From the NCBI GenBank assembly GCA_040007095.1, contig JBDTVS010000027.1:1-64000 (forward strand): a stretch of DNA of 64,000 bases. Direction: 5' to 3'. Made by a program: the position numbers and the translations under genes. The DNA is from JBDTVS01 sp040007095. GTDB lineage: Bacteria; Acidobacteriota; Vicinamibacteria; Vicinamibacterales; CAVVIG01. The notes beneath the pieces were generated by a model. That model worked only from the letters and a program-made list of their open reading frames with translations, did no database searches and was not told where the DNA came from. Of this stretch, positions 24,701-35,377 are shown piece by piece (positions within the stretch are counted from its first letter, which is position 1; each line of letters starts with the position of its first letter).

Positions 24701-26290
24701 ATGCGCGTGTTGCTCGCCCTCTTGTTCGTGTCCGCGTCGGTCCTCTCTGTGGGCGCACAGCCCTTCTCGAGCGCCGATCGTTCGCGCGCGAAGTACTCGG
24801 TCGCCGACGCGGCGCCGAGCAAGACCTGCAGCGACCTGTCGTCGTTCGCGGGTGAAGGCATCGTGTCGATTGCATCCCGTGTCGTTGCCGCCACGGCAGA
24901 CACGCCGCAGCACTGCCGTGTGACCGGCATCATCACGCCGGAGGTCGCGTTCGAGATCAATCTGCCCGATCGGTGGAACCGCCGGTTCTACATGGCCGGC
25001 AACGGCGGCCTCGCCGGCGATGCGCTCGACCTGCCGACCAACGCCGACCGCACCGGCGCGCTCGCCCACGGCTTCGTGATGGCGCGCACCAACACCGGCC
25101 ACGACGCGCGCAAGGAGCCGAGCGGGTCGTTCATCCTCAGCAATCCGCAGAAGGCGATCGACTACGCGTATCGCGCGGTGCACGTCACCGCCGAGACCGC
25201 AAAGAGAGTCGCGGTCGCGTACTACGCGAAGCCCATCACCTTCTCGTACTGGAACTCCTGTTCGAACGGCGGCCGTCAGGGCCTGCTCGAAGCGCAGCGC
25301 TTTCCCGACGACTTCAATGGCATCGTCGCCAACGCGCCGTGGGTCGATCAGACCGGCTTCATGATCGGCGCGATGTGGAATCAGAAGGCGCTGGCTGAGG
25401 CTCCAGTTCCGTTGTCGAAGCTGACCCTGGTGGCCGAGAAGGCGATGGCCAAGTGTGACGAGGTGGACGGCCTGAAGGACGGACTGATCGACGACCCACG
25501 CAAGTGCAGCTTCGATCCCACGCGCGACGTGCCGGCTTGTGCGCAAGGCACCGATACACCAGACTGCCTGACCGCCGCGCAGGCGGCGACAATCAAGAAG
25601 ATCTACGGCGGCCCGGTCAGCAACGGCAAGCCGTTCTTCCCCGGCTACATGGTGGGCAGTGAAGCGATCGTGCCGGGCCCAAACGGCGCGATGGCCAGTA
25701 CCTGGGCGAACTCGATAATCGCGGCGCCGACCGCGGCGCAGCCGACCGCCACGGCCGCCGACTTCAACCTCGCGCAAGGCATCATGCGCTACCTCGTGCT
25801 CGATCCGCCCCAGCCCGAGTACGACCCGCTGACCTTCGACTTCGATCGCGACATCCGGCTGGTAACGCGCTGGAGTGGACTGGCCGACGCGAAGGATCCG
25901 GACCTGTCGAAGTTCCGCAAGAACGGAGGCAAGTTGATCATGACCTACGGCTGGGCCGACCAGATCCTGCAGCCGCTGATGGGCGTGAACTACTACGAGT
26001 CGATGATCGAGAAGAACGGCAGGAAGACCGCCGACTTCGCCCGCCTCTTCATGGTCCCAGGCATGTCGCACTGTGCCGGCGGCATAGGACCGGATCGCAA
26101 CGACGCGGTCACCGCGGTGATCGACTGGGTGGAAAAGGGGAAAGCGCCCGACCAGTTGATTGCGAGCAAGGTCACCAACGGCAGCGTGGTCCGCACGCGC
26201 CCGCTGTGCCCTTATCCGCAGGTCGCGCGTTACAAGGGCGACGGCAGCATCGATGATGCGGAGAACTTCAAGTGCGTCGCGCCCAAGTAG
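24701..26290 (+). CDS. Tannase/feruloyl esterase family protein
   Basis: 529 residues with a signal peptide (LLALLFVSASVLSVGAQ). Tannase-family features: FEINLPDRWNRRFYMAGNGG, then NTGHDA, the nucleophile Ser188 in WNSCSNGGRQGLLEAQRFP, a calcium-loop-like Asp-rich stretch (CDEVDGLKDGLIDDPRKC), and the C-terminal VPGMSHCAGG with the catalytic His. Paired cysteines next to the Ser and His are typical of the family. It hydrolyses ester bonds of phenolic acids (gallate, ferulate or similar); which one cannot be told. Start ATG has AAAGGA upstream. Last of the plus-strand run behind TonB receptor 1. Confidence 0.9.
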   Translation: MRVLLALLFVSASVLSVGAQPFSSADRSRAKYSVADAAPSKTCSDLSSFAGEGIVSIASRVVAATADTPQHCRVTGIITPEVAFEINLPDRWNRRFYMAGNGGLAGDALDLPTNADRTGALAHGFVMARTNTGHDARKEPSGSFILSNPQKAIDYAYRAVHVTAETAKRVAVAYYAKPITFSYWNSCSNGGRQGLLEAQRFPDDFNGIVANAPWVDQTGFMIGAMWNQKALAEAPVPLSKLTLVAEKAMAKCDEVDGLKDGLIDDPRKCSFDPTRDVPACAQGTDTPDCLTAAQAATIKKIYGGPVSNGKPFFPGYMVGSEAIVPGPNGAMASTWANSIIAAPTAAQPTATAADFNLAQGIMRYLVLDPPQPEYDPLTFDFDRDIRLVTRWSGLADAKDPDLSKFRKNGGKLIMTYGWADQILQPLMGVNYYESMIEKNGRKTADFARLFMVPGMSHCAGGIGPDRNDAVTAVIDWVEKGKAPDQLIASKVTNGSVVRTRPLCPYPQVARYKGDGSIDDAENFKCVAPK

Positions 26291-26464
26291 TCCTCACGCA
26301 CCTGGCAGGATCCGACCGAGCAGGCAAGTCCAGCCTCGGTACTGATGCCGAGTCGGCGGGCGGCCGTCGATCCATGTCGGGACCAGGCCGTGGCTCAAGC
26401 GGTCCAGAATTCTGCGCGGAGTCTATTGGGGTTGAATTAAAGTCGTTCTCGGAACGGGAACAGC

Positions 26465-26493
26465 ACTTTGTGTGCTTTGTGTTCTTTGTGGTT
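26465..26493 (+). repeat. CTTTGTG..CTTTGTGGTT micro-repeat, copy 3
   Basis: Three TTTGTG units in a row (ACTTTGTG, GCTTTGTG, TTCTTTGTGGTT) in the 218-base gap between two convergent genes. It matches the copy at 947-971 closely. Nothing else is visible in this gap. Confidence 0.6.
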
Positions 26494-26508
26494 CCAAAGA
26501 ATCGCCGC

Positions 26509-28194
26509 TCATTTCTCGGGCAGCGCGAACGCCATGATCGTGGTACCCGACTCGATCAGCACGTATTGCCGCCCATCCAGCATGTAGGTCATCGCCGCGG
26601 CGCCCCAGATCGGTGAGCCGGTGCGATAGGACCACAGCCGCTTGCCGCTGCGCGCGTCGAAGGCGTTGAAGTCCCCTTCCTGGTTCCCGGCAAACACCAG
26701 GCCCGACGCCGTCGACATCACGCCGGCGAGCGACGAGGTCGGAAAGCGGGCCTCCCACTTCATCTCGCCGGTGCGGGCATCGAGCGCCCGCAGCGCGCTG
26801 AAGTCCGGATCCGTCAGCTTCTTCATGCCGCCGCCGGTCACAACCTTCCCCGTCTGCAGCTCCGGCCGGAACGGCGTGTAGTACGCACATGTCTCGCGCG
26901 CCATCACGAAGAACAGCTGCAGCGACGGGTCGAACGACGGCGGGTTGTACACCGTGCCGCCGCGCAGGTCGGGCACGCACGGTGTGGTCGCCTCGGAACC
27001 GCCCGGCGGGACGACGCCCTGGCTGAGGACGATCGGCCTGCCGTCCTTCCCGATCTCGCGCGCCCACTTGGTCGCCGTGTAGGGCTTTCCGACCAGCAGC
27101 TCTCCGGTGAGGCGATCAAGCGTGTAGAAGAAGCCATTGCGGTTGGCCATCATCACGACCTTCCGCTGGCGGCCGCCAATCGTCACCTCGCCGATGACGG
27201 GGACGTGGTTGGAGTCCCAGTCGTGCAGATCGTGTGGCGTGAACTGGTAGTGCCACCGGCGCTTGCCGGTGTCGGCGTCGATTGCGACGATCGAGGCGGT
27301 GTAGAGATTGTCGCCCTGGCGATCGTCCCCGAAATAACTGGGCGAAGGATTGCCGACGCCCCAGTAGATGAGATTCGACTCCGGGTCGTAGCTGCCGGTG
27401 ACCCAGGTCGCGCCGCCGCCGCGCGGCAGTTCCTCTTTCTTCGCCCAGGTCTCGCTGCCCGGCTCGCCCTCGCCGGGGATCGTGTAGAAGCGCCACACGC
27501 GCTTCCCGGTCTGGGCGTCGTAGGCGTCCACGAAGCCGCGCGTCGGAATGTCGCCACCGGAGTTGCCGACAATCACTTTGTCCTTGATTACGAGCGGCGC
27601 GGCGATAATGGCGTGGCCGACTTTGTAGTCGTCGACCACGGCGTCCCACACGATCTTGCCGGTGTCGCGGTTGAGCGCCAGCACGTGCGCGTCGAGCGTG
27701 CCCATGAACACCTTGTCGCCGAGCGCGGCGAATCCCCGGTTGGACGGGTTGACGCCGCCGTAAGTCAGCGCCGGCGGCAGCAGCCGGCGATAGCGCCAGA
27801 TCAGGCGGCCGGTCCGCACATCGATCGCCCAGGCATAGTTGTTGTTGCCGGTGATGTAGAGCACGCCGTCCATGATCAGCGGCGTCCCCTCGAAACCGCG
27901 CGCCACCGGCATGCCCTCGGCCTGGAACGTCCACTGCGACGAGAGGCGCGACACGTTGGCGGGCGTGATCTGCGTGAGCGGGCTGTGCCGCTGCCCGCTA
28001 TAGTCGCCGGAGTAGGTGAGCCAGCGCCCCGGGTTCTTCAAGCCGTCGAGCAGATCCTTCGCGGTCACCGGCGGCAACTGCGGCGGCGGTGCAACGGCCG
28101 GCTCGGGCACGACCGGCGCGCCGGTATTCTGCTGCGCGGACAGTGTCGCTACCGCGCTCACCACGAGCCAGATGAGAGCCAGTCTGCGTACCAT
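26509..28194 (-). CDS. PQQ-dependent dehydrogenase, beta-propeller (dehydrogenase 2)
   Basis: 561 residues with a signal peptide (LALIWLVVSAVATLSAQ). Quinoprotein propeller: GRWLTYSGDYSGQRHSPL, W-motifs (RLIWRYRRLL, GKRVWRFYTIPG, GKRLWSYRTGSP), YWGVGNPSPSY and HDLHDWDSNH with the probable catalytic Asp. Unlike dehydrogenase 1, the position of the vicinal Cys pair reads GVNPSNRG, so the disulfide ring is absent; glucose-type and many sugar/polyol quinoproteins also lack it. Start ATG has GAAGGATAA upstream. Encoded 107 bases downstream of a small cytochrome c on the same strand, its likely electron acceptor. Confidence 0.88.
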   Translation of the reverse strand: MVRRLALIWLVVSAVATLSAQQNTGAPVVPEPAVAPPPQLPPVTAKDLLDGLKNPGRWLTYSGDYSGQRHSPLTQITPANVSRLSSQWTFQAEGMPVARGFEGTPLIMDGVLYITGNNNYAWAIDVRTGRLIWRYRRLLPPALTYGGVNPSNRGFAALGDKVFMGTLDAHVLALNRDTGKIVWDAVVDDYKVGHAIIAAPLVIKDKVIVGNSGGDIPTRGFVDAYDAQTGKRVWRFYTIPGEGEPGSETWAKKEELPRGGGATWVTGSYDPESNLIYWGVGNPSPSYFGDDRQGDNLYTASIVAIDADTGKRRWHYQFTPHDLHDWDSNHVPVIGEVTIGGRQRKVVMMANRNGFFYTLDRLTGELLVGKPYTATKWAREIGKDGRPIVLSQGVVPPGGSEATTPCVPDLRGGTVYNPPSFDPSLQLFFVMARETCAYYTPFRPELQTGKVVTGGGMKKLTDPDFSALRALDARTGEMKWEARFPTSSLAGVMSTASGLVFAGNQEGDFNAFDARSGKRLWSYRTGSPIWGAAAMTYMLDGRQYVLIESGTTIMAFALPEK

Positions 28195-28301
28195 GCGGTT
28201 ATCCTTCTCGCGCCGTTGGGGGTGCGACTGCAGGCCTGTGAAGATGCCCCTTGACCACCAAACGTTGTATTTCTTCACACGCTCTATTGTGCCTGTCGTG
28301 T

Positions 28302-28733
28302 CTACCTGGAGGGAGCCGCCGTGACGCGGACCAGCTTCAAGCGGTCGCGCTCCGCCGTCAACTCTCCAGATCCGGGGGGACTCCCGCTTGCCTTGAGCAG
28401 ATACGTGATGATGTCGACATAGACCTGCGCATCAAGGCTGTTGGGTGCTTCCTGCGGCATCGAGCTCTTCATCGTCTGCACCACGTCGTCCACGGTGCTT
28501 TCGTTCCAGCGGCGGAAGAATGCCTCGCCGGCCAGCGCCGGCGCGCTGCCACCGCCGAGCAGGTCCTCCTTGTGGCACGCCGCACAGGAACGGCCGTAGG
28601 CCGCCTCGCCGCGCGAGGCCTGCGTGGTCGTGAAGATGCCGTCCCACACCGTCGCGCCGGAGGCGACGCCCTGCGCGACCAGAAGCCGCGAGGTCAACGA
28701 CACACACACGATCGACGCCAGTGTCAGGACCAT
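28302..28733 (-). CDS. Small secreted cytochrome c
   Basis: About 143 residues: a hydrophobic N-terminal segment (LTLASIVCVSLTSRLLVAQG) as signal, then YGRSCAACHKEDLLGGG with one haem site, then a Met candidate in KSSMPQEAP. Same architecture as the cytochrome at 12288-12719. The start is the ATG before the hydrophobic segment; an AAAGGAAG box is about 22 bases further upstream, too far to be convincing, so a start slightly upstream is possible. First gene of a two-gene unit with PQQ dehydrogenase 2. Confidence 0.8.
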   Translation of the reverse strand: MVLTLASIVCVSLTSRLLVAQGVASGATVWDGIFTTTQASRGEAAYGRSCAACHKEDLLGGGSAPALAGEAFFRRWNESTVDDVVQTMKSSMPQEAPNSLDAQVYVDIITYLLKASGSPPGSGELTAERDRLKLVRVTAAPSR

Positions 28734-29020
28734 GACGACCGAGATGGCGCCGCTTCCGGCTTCCTTTCTAGTGGCCTCTCGATCTCTCCGGCCGCCACAA
28801 CGGCGCGGCCGGTAGCGATTCCAAAGAGACAGGCCACCAGGTGTTCCGGCTTCCACCGATCCCCCTGTCCACGGCAGCATGAGTGCCGGACGGTCCATTC
28901 GGCAGATCGAAGCGAACATCGCGAGCGGCCCACGAGATGTCAAGACGCGGCAATGGTATCCCCAAAATGGTATGTCCGACATCCAACAGGACGGAGCATC
29001 GTGTAATCAGTCTGAGGTCT

Positions 29021-29088
29021 ACCGCCGAGCACACCGAGTGCACCGAGGCACAACATCAGGATTTCTCTCGGCGATCTCGGTGGTTGAC
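29021..29088. repeat. ACCGAG/CTCGGT hairpin repeat, copy B
   Basis: ACCGCCGAG, ACACCGAG and GCACCGAG on the left are answered by CTCTCGGCG and ATCTCGGTGGTT on the right, forming an imperfect stem of about 65 bases total. Same family as copies A, C and D. Confidence 0.65.
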
Positions 29089-29433
29089 GTTGAAACTGAA
29101 ACACCAATGGACGGAGCACGCGATAGAGGGTGTTTGGCGTTTCAGTCCTATCGACTTTTGTTAACCGTCAATGTACGCTTCCCAGCTTTTCGAGTGTCCA
29201 CGGGGGGGAAGATCCAAATGCTTGAACCGTTGCGCACCGCGTTAGCAGCACGTGTTGAAAGTCTGGCGTTGCATCGAGGTGGGCGAGTCGCGACGACCCA
29301 ATCGCTGGTCGGCGTCGAGCGGTGATGGAATTCTTATAAGCAGTCAGCGAGGCAGGTTTGAAACAACCGCGACGTCGATGGTCGCCGGATTGGCGTCAAC
29401 CGACGATCAGAGTGGGATGATCATGAAGAGAGT

Positions 29434-29469
29434 ACAGTCAGGTCGGCCAGCGAAGGCCGACCTGACTGT
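29434..29469. terminator. Strong hairpin just past the katG stop
   Basis: ACAGTCAGGTCGGCC, six-base loop, GGCCGACCTGACTGT: a perfect 15-base stem five bases beyond the katG stop codon. Position fits a transcription terminator or 3' stabiliser; there is no clean T-run on the katG strand. Confidence 0.6.
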
Positions 29470-29474
29470 CCGGA

Positions 29475-31652
<2,178 letters not shown>

Positions 31653-31715
31653 GTTGATGTTGACCTCTACTTGTGATCGGATTGCAGTCTGGTTACCAGT
31701 CCAGCAGATTCTTCT

Positions 31716-32258
31716 CTAAGGGGCATCTTTGTCTCTTTCCGGATCCTCGGTTCGTTGCCGGGATCGTCGGGCTCTCTCCACGCGCTTTCCTCCGCGGGCC
31801 TCGGCGCCGGGCGCCGGTGGTTCAGAGCCGGATGGCGCACGGGCCTGGGCCAGGCAATTCGGACAGCGCCCCCAGTAGGCGACCTCAGCCTCGTCGATCT
31901 CGTAGCCCATGTCGTCGGCCGCCGTGAGACACGGGGCGGAACCGACCGCACAGTCGATGTCGACCAGACGGCCGCAGATTCGACAGATCAGATGGTGGTG
32001 GTTGTCGCCGACCCGATCCTCGTAGCGAGCCGGCGATCCGGCCGGCTGAATCCGCCGGATCAGCCCTTCGGCGACCAGGACTCCGAGAGCGTCGTACACC
32101 GACTGGAGCGAGATGGCCCCAATTTCGGCCCGGACGACCTCAGCCACGCCGTCGGCCGCGATGTGGGGCTGACCCGCGACGGCCCGTAAGACAGCCAATC
32201 GTTGGGCCGTGACCTGAATGCCGCGCTGGCGAAGAAGCTCCCCTGGGTCGGTGCGCAC
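31716..32258 (-). CDS. Fur-family transcriptional regulator (PerR/FurA-like)
   Basis: About 180 residues. The N-terminal winged-helix shows QVTAQRLAVLRAV and the recognition helix ISLQSVYDALGVLVAEGLIRR; the metal-binding part has DNHHHLICRICGRLVDIDC, and a second CxxC (CPNC) completes the structural zinc site. After that comes an unusual 40-residue Pro/Arg-rich tail. Placed directly upstream of katG, it most likely represses katG and itself and responds to peroxide or iron. The start is uncertain: GTG at 32258 is chosen because Fur proteins begin close to this point, but no ribosome-binding site is visible; the frame is open further upstream. Confidence 0.85.
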   Translation of the reverse strand: MRTDPGELLRQRGIQVTAQRLAVLRAVAGQPHIAADGVAEVVRAEIGAISLQSVYDALGVLVAEGLIRRIQPAGSPARYEDRVGDNHHHLICRICGRLVDIDCAVGSAPCLTAADDMGYEIDEAEVAYWGRCPNCLAQARAPSGSEPPAPGAEARGGKRVERARRSRQRTEDPERDKDAP

Positions 32259-32278
32259 GCCAAAAGAGTAGATCAGTT

Positions 32279-32294
32279 TTTGGATTGATTCAAA
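32279..32294. promoter_or_regulatory. Candidate Fur/PerR operator upstream of fur-katG
   Basis: TTTGGATTGATTCAAA is an imperfect 16-base inverted repeat (arms TTTG-AT / AT-CAAA) about 20 bases upstream of the regulator start. AT-rich palindromes in this position are typical Fur/PerR autoregulatory boxes, and it stands out from the GC-rich surroundings. The exact sequence is not the E. coli Fur consensus. Confidence 0.4.
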
Positions 32295-32300
32295 GGTTTG

Positions 32301-32525
32301 ACTGACGAGGCACGGTTGTGGACGCGTTTCGACGTGGCCACTTTCTTGACGGTCGCGCTGATGGTGGCGGAGATCTCGATGGTCGCGTCGCAGGTGTTGT
32401 CCCGCCACGCCACGCGAGTCGATCCGGTGGTGGCGCTTCGCAGCGAGTTCAAGATTGTCATAGATTGTCAGTTCTTCGGCGGGACCTGCATTAACGCCTT
32501 GGCGCCACCTATTCCCGTGCTATAA
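32301..32525 (+). pseudogene. Remnant of the C-terminus of an ABC-transporter permease (FtsX/MacB, ADOP type)
   Basis: The plus-strand frame reads a membrane helix (TFLTVALMVAEISMVASQ) followed by RHATRVDPVVALRSE. This is the typical C-terminus of Acidobacteriota ADOP-type permeases, whose last lines read like a helix plus PARRATRVDPMVALR-E. No start, no ATPase and no other permease part is nearby, so only the last ~50 codons survive. The Pro-Ala-Arg before the arginines has changed to LSRH. Inferred relic in the gap between the Fur gene and an NHL gene; the remaining bases up to 32699 show nothing but the NHL ribosome-binding site. Confidence 0.5.
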
Positions 32526-32699
32526 GACGGGGCGCACGCGAGCCCCAGGAAAAACGCGATCCTTCAGGCATCACCTCGTTTGTGCACCCCCCGTGGTTGG
32601 GGAACTGGGCAGTGTTCATCCGGTCCTCTCGGATATGCGCACACGGACCACATCCGGGTAGAGTTGATCGGACCTCGAGTAGCGTAGGAAGGTACCCTC

Positions 32700-34019
32700 A
32701 TGAAGATTGAAGTGACGAAGCGGGCAACCTGGGGGCTTGGGCTCCTCGTGGCGGTTGCCGGGCTCACGACCGTGCACGGCGCGGGCATACCGCAGGCCGG
32801 GGGCTCAGACGGAAAGCTGGCGCTGCCGGTACCCGTGTTCGAGGTCGATCCGGCGTGGCCGCCAAAACTCCCGTACAACTGGATTGTCGGCCACGTCGCA
32901 TCCATCGCGCTTGACTCACACGACCACCTGCTGGTGCTCCATAGACCCAACACCATTCCGCCGGAAGATCGCGCGCGCGCCGCACCGCCAGTGATCGAGC
33001 TCGACGCGAACGGAAAGTTCATTACGGCGTGGGGCGGCCCTGCCCCCGGGTACGACTGGCCCGACAGCGAGCATGGCATTGCCATCGACTACAAGAACAA
33101 CGTCTGGATTGGCGGCAGCGCGCCGGTTGCGCCATCGCTGAGGACGCTGAACGACGACATGCTGCTGAAGTTCACGTTTCAGGGGAAATTTCTCCTCCAG
33201 ATCGGCGGGCGCGACAAGAGCGGCGGCAACAAGGATACGAAGAGCGTCCATCAGTCGGCAGACGTGTTCGTCTGGCCGAAAACGAACGAAGCCTTTGTCG
33301 CCGACGGCTACGGCAACCGCCGCGTGATCGTCCTTGACGCCGACACCGGAGCCTACAAGCGCATGTGGGGCGCGTTTGGCAACGAGCCGATCGATGCACC
33401 GCGAGTCACGCCCGCGCAGGCGGCGGCTGCTGCGGGCGAGCCTCCGGCGGCGGGCGCGCGTGGAGCCGCTGACGGACGCGGCGCCGGCGGAGCGGCGCCG
33501 GCCGCGGCAGGCCGTGGACGCGGACCGCGGCTGGACACCGAAGGCGACGGCTCGCCGCAGTTCGGCAGCCCGACGCACAGCGTCAAGGTCTCGAATGATG
33601 GACTCGTGTATGTCGCCGATCGATCGAATCGACGCGTCCAGGTGTTCACACCCGACGGAAAGTACGTCACCCAGATGTTCCTCAACCGAGCGGGTCCGTC
33701 GAACGGCTCGGCGGCCGGCGTCGCATTCTCGCCGGATTCACCACAGAAGTTCCTTTACATCGCGGATTACGGCAATTCACACATTGCCGTGGTCGATCGA
33801 AAGACTCTCAAGGTGCTGTACCAATTCGGCCAGCGCAGCGCCAAGCCGGGCGATTTTCAGGGCCTTCATCACATGGCCGTGGATTCGAAGGGAAACATCT
33901 ACACCGGTGAAGTGGCGCCCGGCGCGCGGATGCAGAAGTTCCTCTACAAAGGCATGTCGTCGACGCTGCCGGCCAACGCGCTGACGGCGGCGCAACTGGC
34001 GCCGACGCCGACGCCGTAG
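32700..34019 (+). CDS. Secreted NHL-repeat beta-propeller protein (NHL 1)
   Basis: 439 residues with a signal peptide (LGLLVAVAGLTTVHGAG). Six-bladed propeller repeats of NHL type: HGIAIDYKNNVWIGG, DVFVWPKTNEAFVADGYGNRRVIVLD, HSVKVSNDGLVYVADRSNRRVQVF, GVAFSPDSPQKFLYIADYGNSHIAVVD, HHMAVDSKGNIYTGE. Between blades 3 and 4 lies an Ala/Gly-rich low-complexity insert. Proteins of this kind are annotated as peptidylamidoglycolate lyase-like, but many are simple binding scaffolds; I do not assign an activity. Start ATG has GGAAGG upstream. It opens the first NHL-cupin-TonB group. Confidence 0.85.
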   Translation: MKIEVTKRATWGLGLLVAVAGLTTVHGAGIPQAGGSDGKLALPVPVFEVDPAWPPKLPYNWIVGHVASIALDSHDHLLVLHRPNTIPPEDRARAAPPVIELDANGKFITAWGGPAPGYDWPDSEHGIAIDYKNNVWIGGSAPVAPSLRTLNDDMLLKFTFQGKFLLQIGGRDKSGGNKDTKSVHQSADVFVWPKTNEAFVADGYGNRRVIVLDADTGAYKRMWGAFGNEPIDAPRVTPAQAAAAAGEPPAAGARGAADGRGAGGAAPAAAGRGRGPRLDTEGDGSPQFGSPTHSVKVSNDGLVYVADRSNRRVQVFTPDGKYVTQMFLNRAGPSNGSAAGVAFSPDSPQKFLYIADYGNSHIAVVDRKTLKVLYQFGQRSAKPGDFQGLHHMAVDSKGNIYTGEVAPGARMQKFLYKGMSSTLPANALTAAQLAPTPTP

Positions 34020-34050
34020 TCGGGACGCGCGGGTACCGGGTCAGTTTGAA

Positions 34051-34115
34051 ACTCACCACCGAGAAGCACACCGGGCCACACGGTTGTGCTTCCCGGTGAT
34101 CTCGGTGGTTCTCCC
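34051..34115. repeat. ACCGAG/CTCGGT hairpin repeat, copy C
   Basis: ACCACCGAG pairs with CTCGGTGGT (nine bases), and CCGGG with CCCGG further in. It lies between two convergent genes and may double as a bidirectional terminator. Confidence 0.7.
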
Positions 34116-34187
34116 AACGGACTAGGTCGAAACCGACCCACCACGGGCCCGCGAAGTCCAACGTGGTTCCTCTTGTTGGAGACGGTA

Positions 34188-35108
34188 TTACGGTCGGGGG
34201 CGTGGCGGCGGAATCGGCTTCAACTCGACTCCCACGTCGAGTGGTCCCACTCCAGGTTCCGGCTCAGGCAGCAGCCACACGACGTGCCGTTCGACTCCAG
34301 GCCCTTCGTTCATGTTTGCGTGAATGACCCCGGGCGGGATAATCACGAACGAATTCACCGGCACCTTCATCGTGCCGAGCTTGCCCTGCGGATTGATGCC
34401 GTAGGTCAGCGTCATCGTCCCTTCTTTGACGAAATAGACCTGCTCGAACGCATGAAGATGCGGATTCGGGTTTCCGGAGGCGGCCGGCGAGCTGTCAATG
34501 CGCATCTGGTTTGCCGGCGATCCGGTGGCCCGCGCGAACAACGGCTGACCGTTCAAGCCGGGCCTCAGCTCGCCAAGCGGTTTGGCGGCGCGAACGTATT
34601 GAGCCGCATTCTCCACTTTTCGCGGCTCCGCCGGCTTCAACATCGACGCCAGCTCGCGCGAAGGAGCCGGCGCAATCACCTCGAGGTTCGCTTCCGGTTC
34701 GGCGTCCGCGTTCCACGCCTCATGCGGGATACCGGCGGGTACCATGATTCCGGTATCCGGCCCGGCCACGAACTTGTCAGTCCCGATCTGGATAGTCATC
34801 TTGCCTGACAGAACGAAATACATGTGGTCGACGGGAAGAGTGAACAGCGCCGGCCCGTGCGCGCCAGCAGGCATGCGCGTGTAAATCAGGTACGACCCCT
34901 CCGATCCGTTCGTGGGTCCCCCGAGAATCTCGCTAGACACAACCTTTCCGAGCGGCGTCGACACATCCGCCGTGCGGAAGGGTCCGCGAGCCTCGCTGAC
35001 CCGGAGAGCCCATGTCGGCCCCTTTTTCTGGGCACTCGCCGTGATCGGCAGGCTGGCGGCCATTGCCAGAAACAGGCCCGCACCTACTAGCTTTGTTTCA
35101 ATCTTCAT
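34188..35108 (-). CDS. Secreted bicupin
   Basis: 306 residues with a signal peptide (LFLAMAASLPITASAQ). Two cupin beta-barrels: the first around GPALFTLPVDHMYFVLSGKMT with GIMVPAGIPHE, the second around NPHLHAFEQVYFVKEGTMTLTYG with FVIIPPGVIHAN. The second has the better metal-binding H-x-H...E...H set (HLH, E, H); the first has fewer His. Cupins of this sort bind a metal and may be dioxygenases or isomerases, or may only bind a ligand. Start ATG has AAGGAG upstream. Divergent from TonB receptor 2 across a 269-base gap that should hold both promoters. Confidence 0.85.
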   Translation of the reverse strand: MKIETKLVGAGLFLAMAASLPITASAQKKGPTWALRVSEARGPFRTADVSTPLGKVVSSEILGGPTNGSEGSYLIYTRMPAGAHGPALFTLPVDHMYFVLSGKMTIQIGTDKFVAGPDTGIMVPAGIPHEAWNADAEPEANLEVIAPAPSRELASMLKPAEPRKVENAAQYVRAAKPLGELRPGLNGQPLFARATGSPANQMRIDSSPAASGNPNPHLHAFEQVYFVKEGTMTLTYGINPQGKLGTMKVPVNSFVIIPPGVIHANMNEGPGVERHVVWLLPEPEPGVGPLDVGVELKPIPPPRPRP

Positions 35109-35377
35109 GTTTGCTCCTTGCACGAGGACCGGGCGCATTGGCAGGCAGTATACCGAAGATGCGGCACAGCGTAGAGGTGAACGCGACACTCAGTCGCGCG
35201 CGGAGTCACTGGTTTCCAGCTGGCAGTGGTGTCAAAACAGCCGTTGAAACCGTCGTACCGATGCCGCAAAGACTCCTTGACCTGACCGATCACCAAGCGT
35301 AACCTTTCGCGATCTCCGACTGTTTATCAGGACTGAACGTGGCTAGGGGTTGTTGTGCCAAGAAACCGGGAGAAGGA

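Larger units (their letters stand above)
28734..29474. other. 740-base gap without a recognisable gene
   Basis: Contains the upstream region of the cytochrome c-PQQ operon, the ACCGAG hairpin copy B and the 15-base-stem hairpin behind katG. A short frame ending at 29325 (LRTALAARVESLALHRGG) has a faintly coding look, but I cannot match it and it has no convincing start. Confidence 0.5.
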
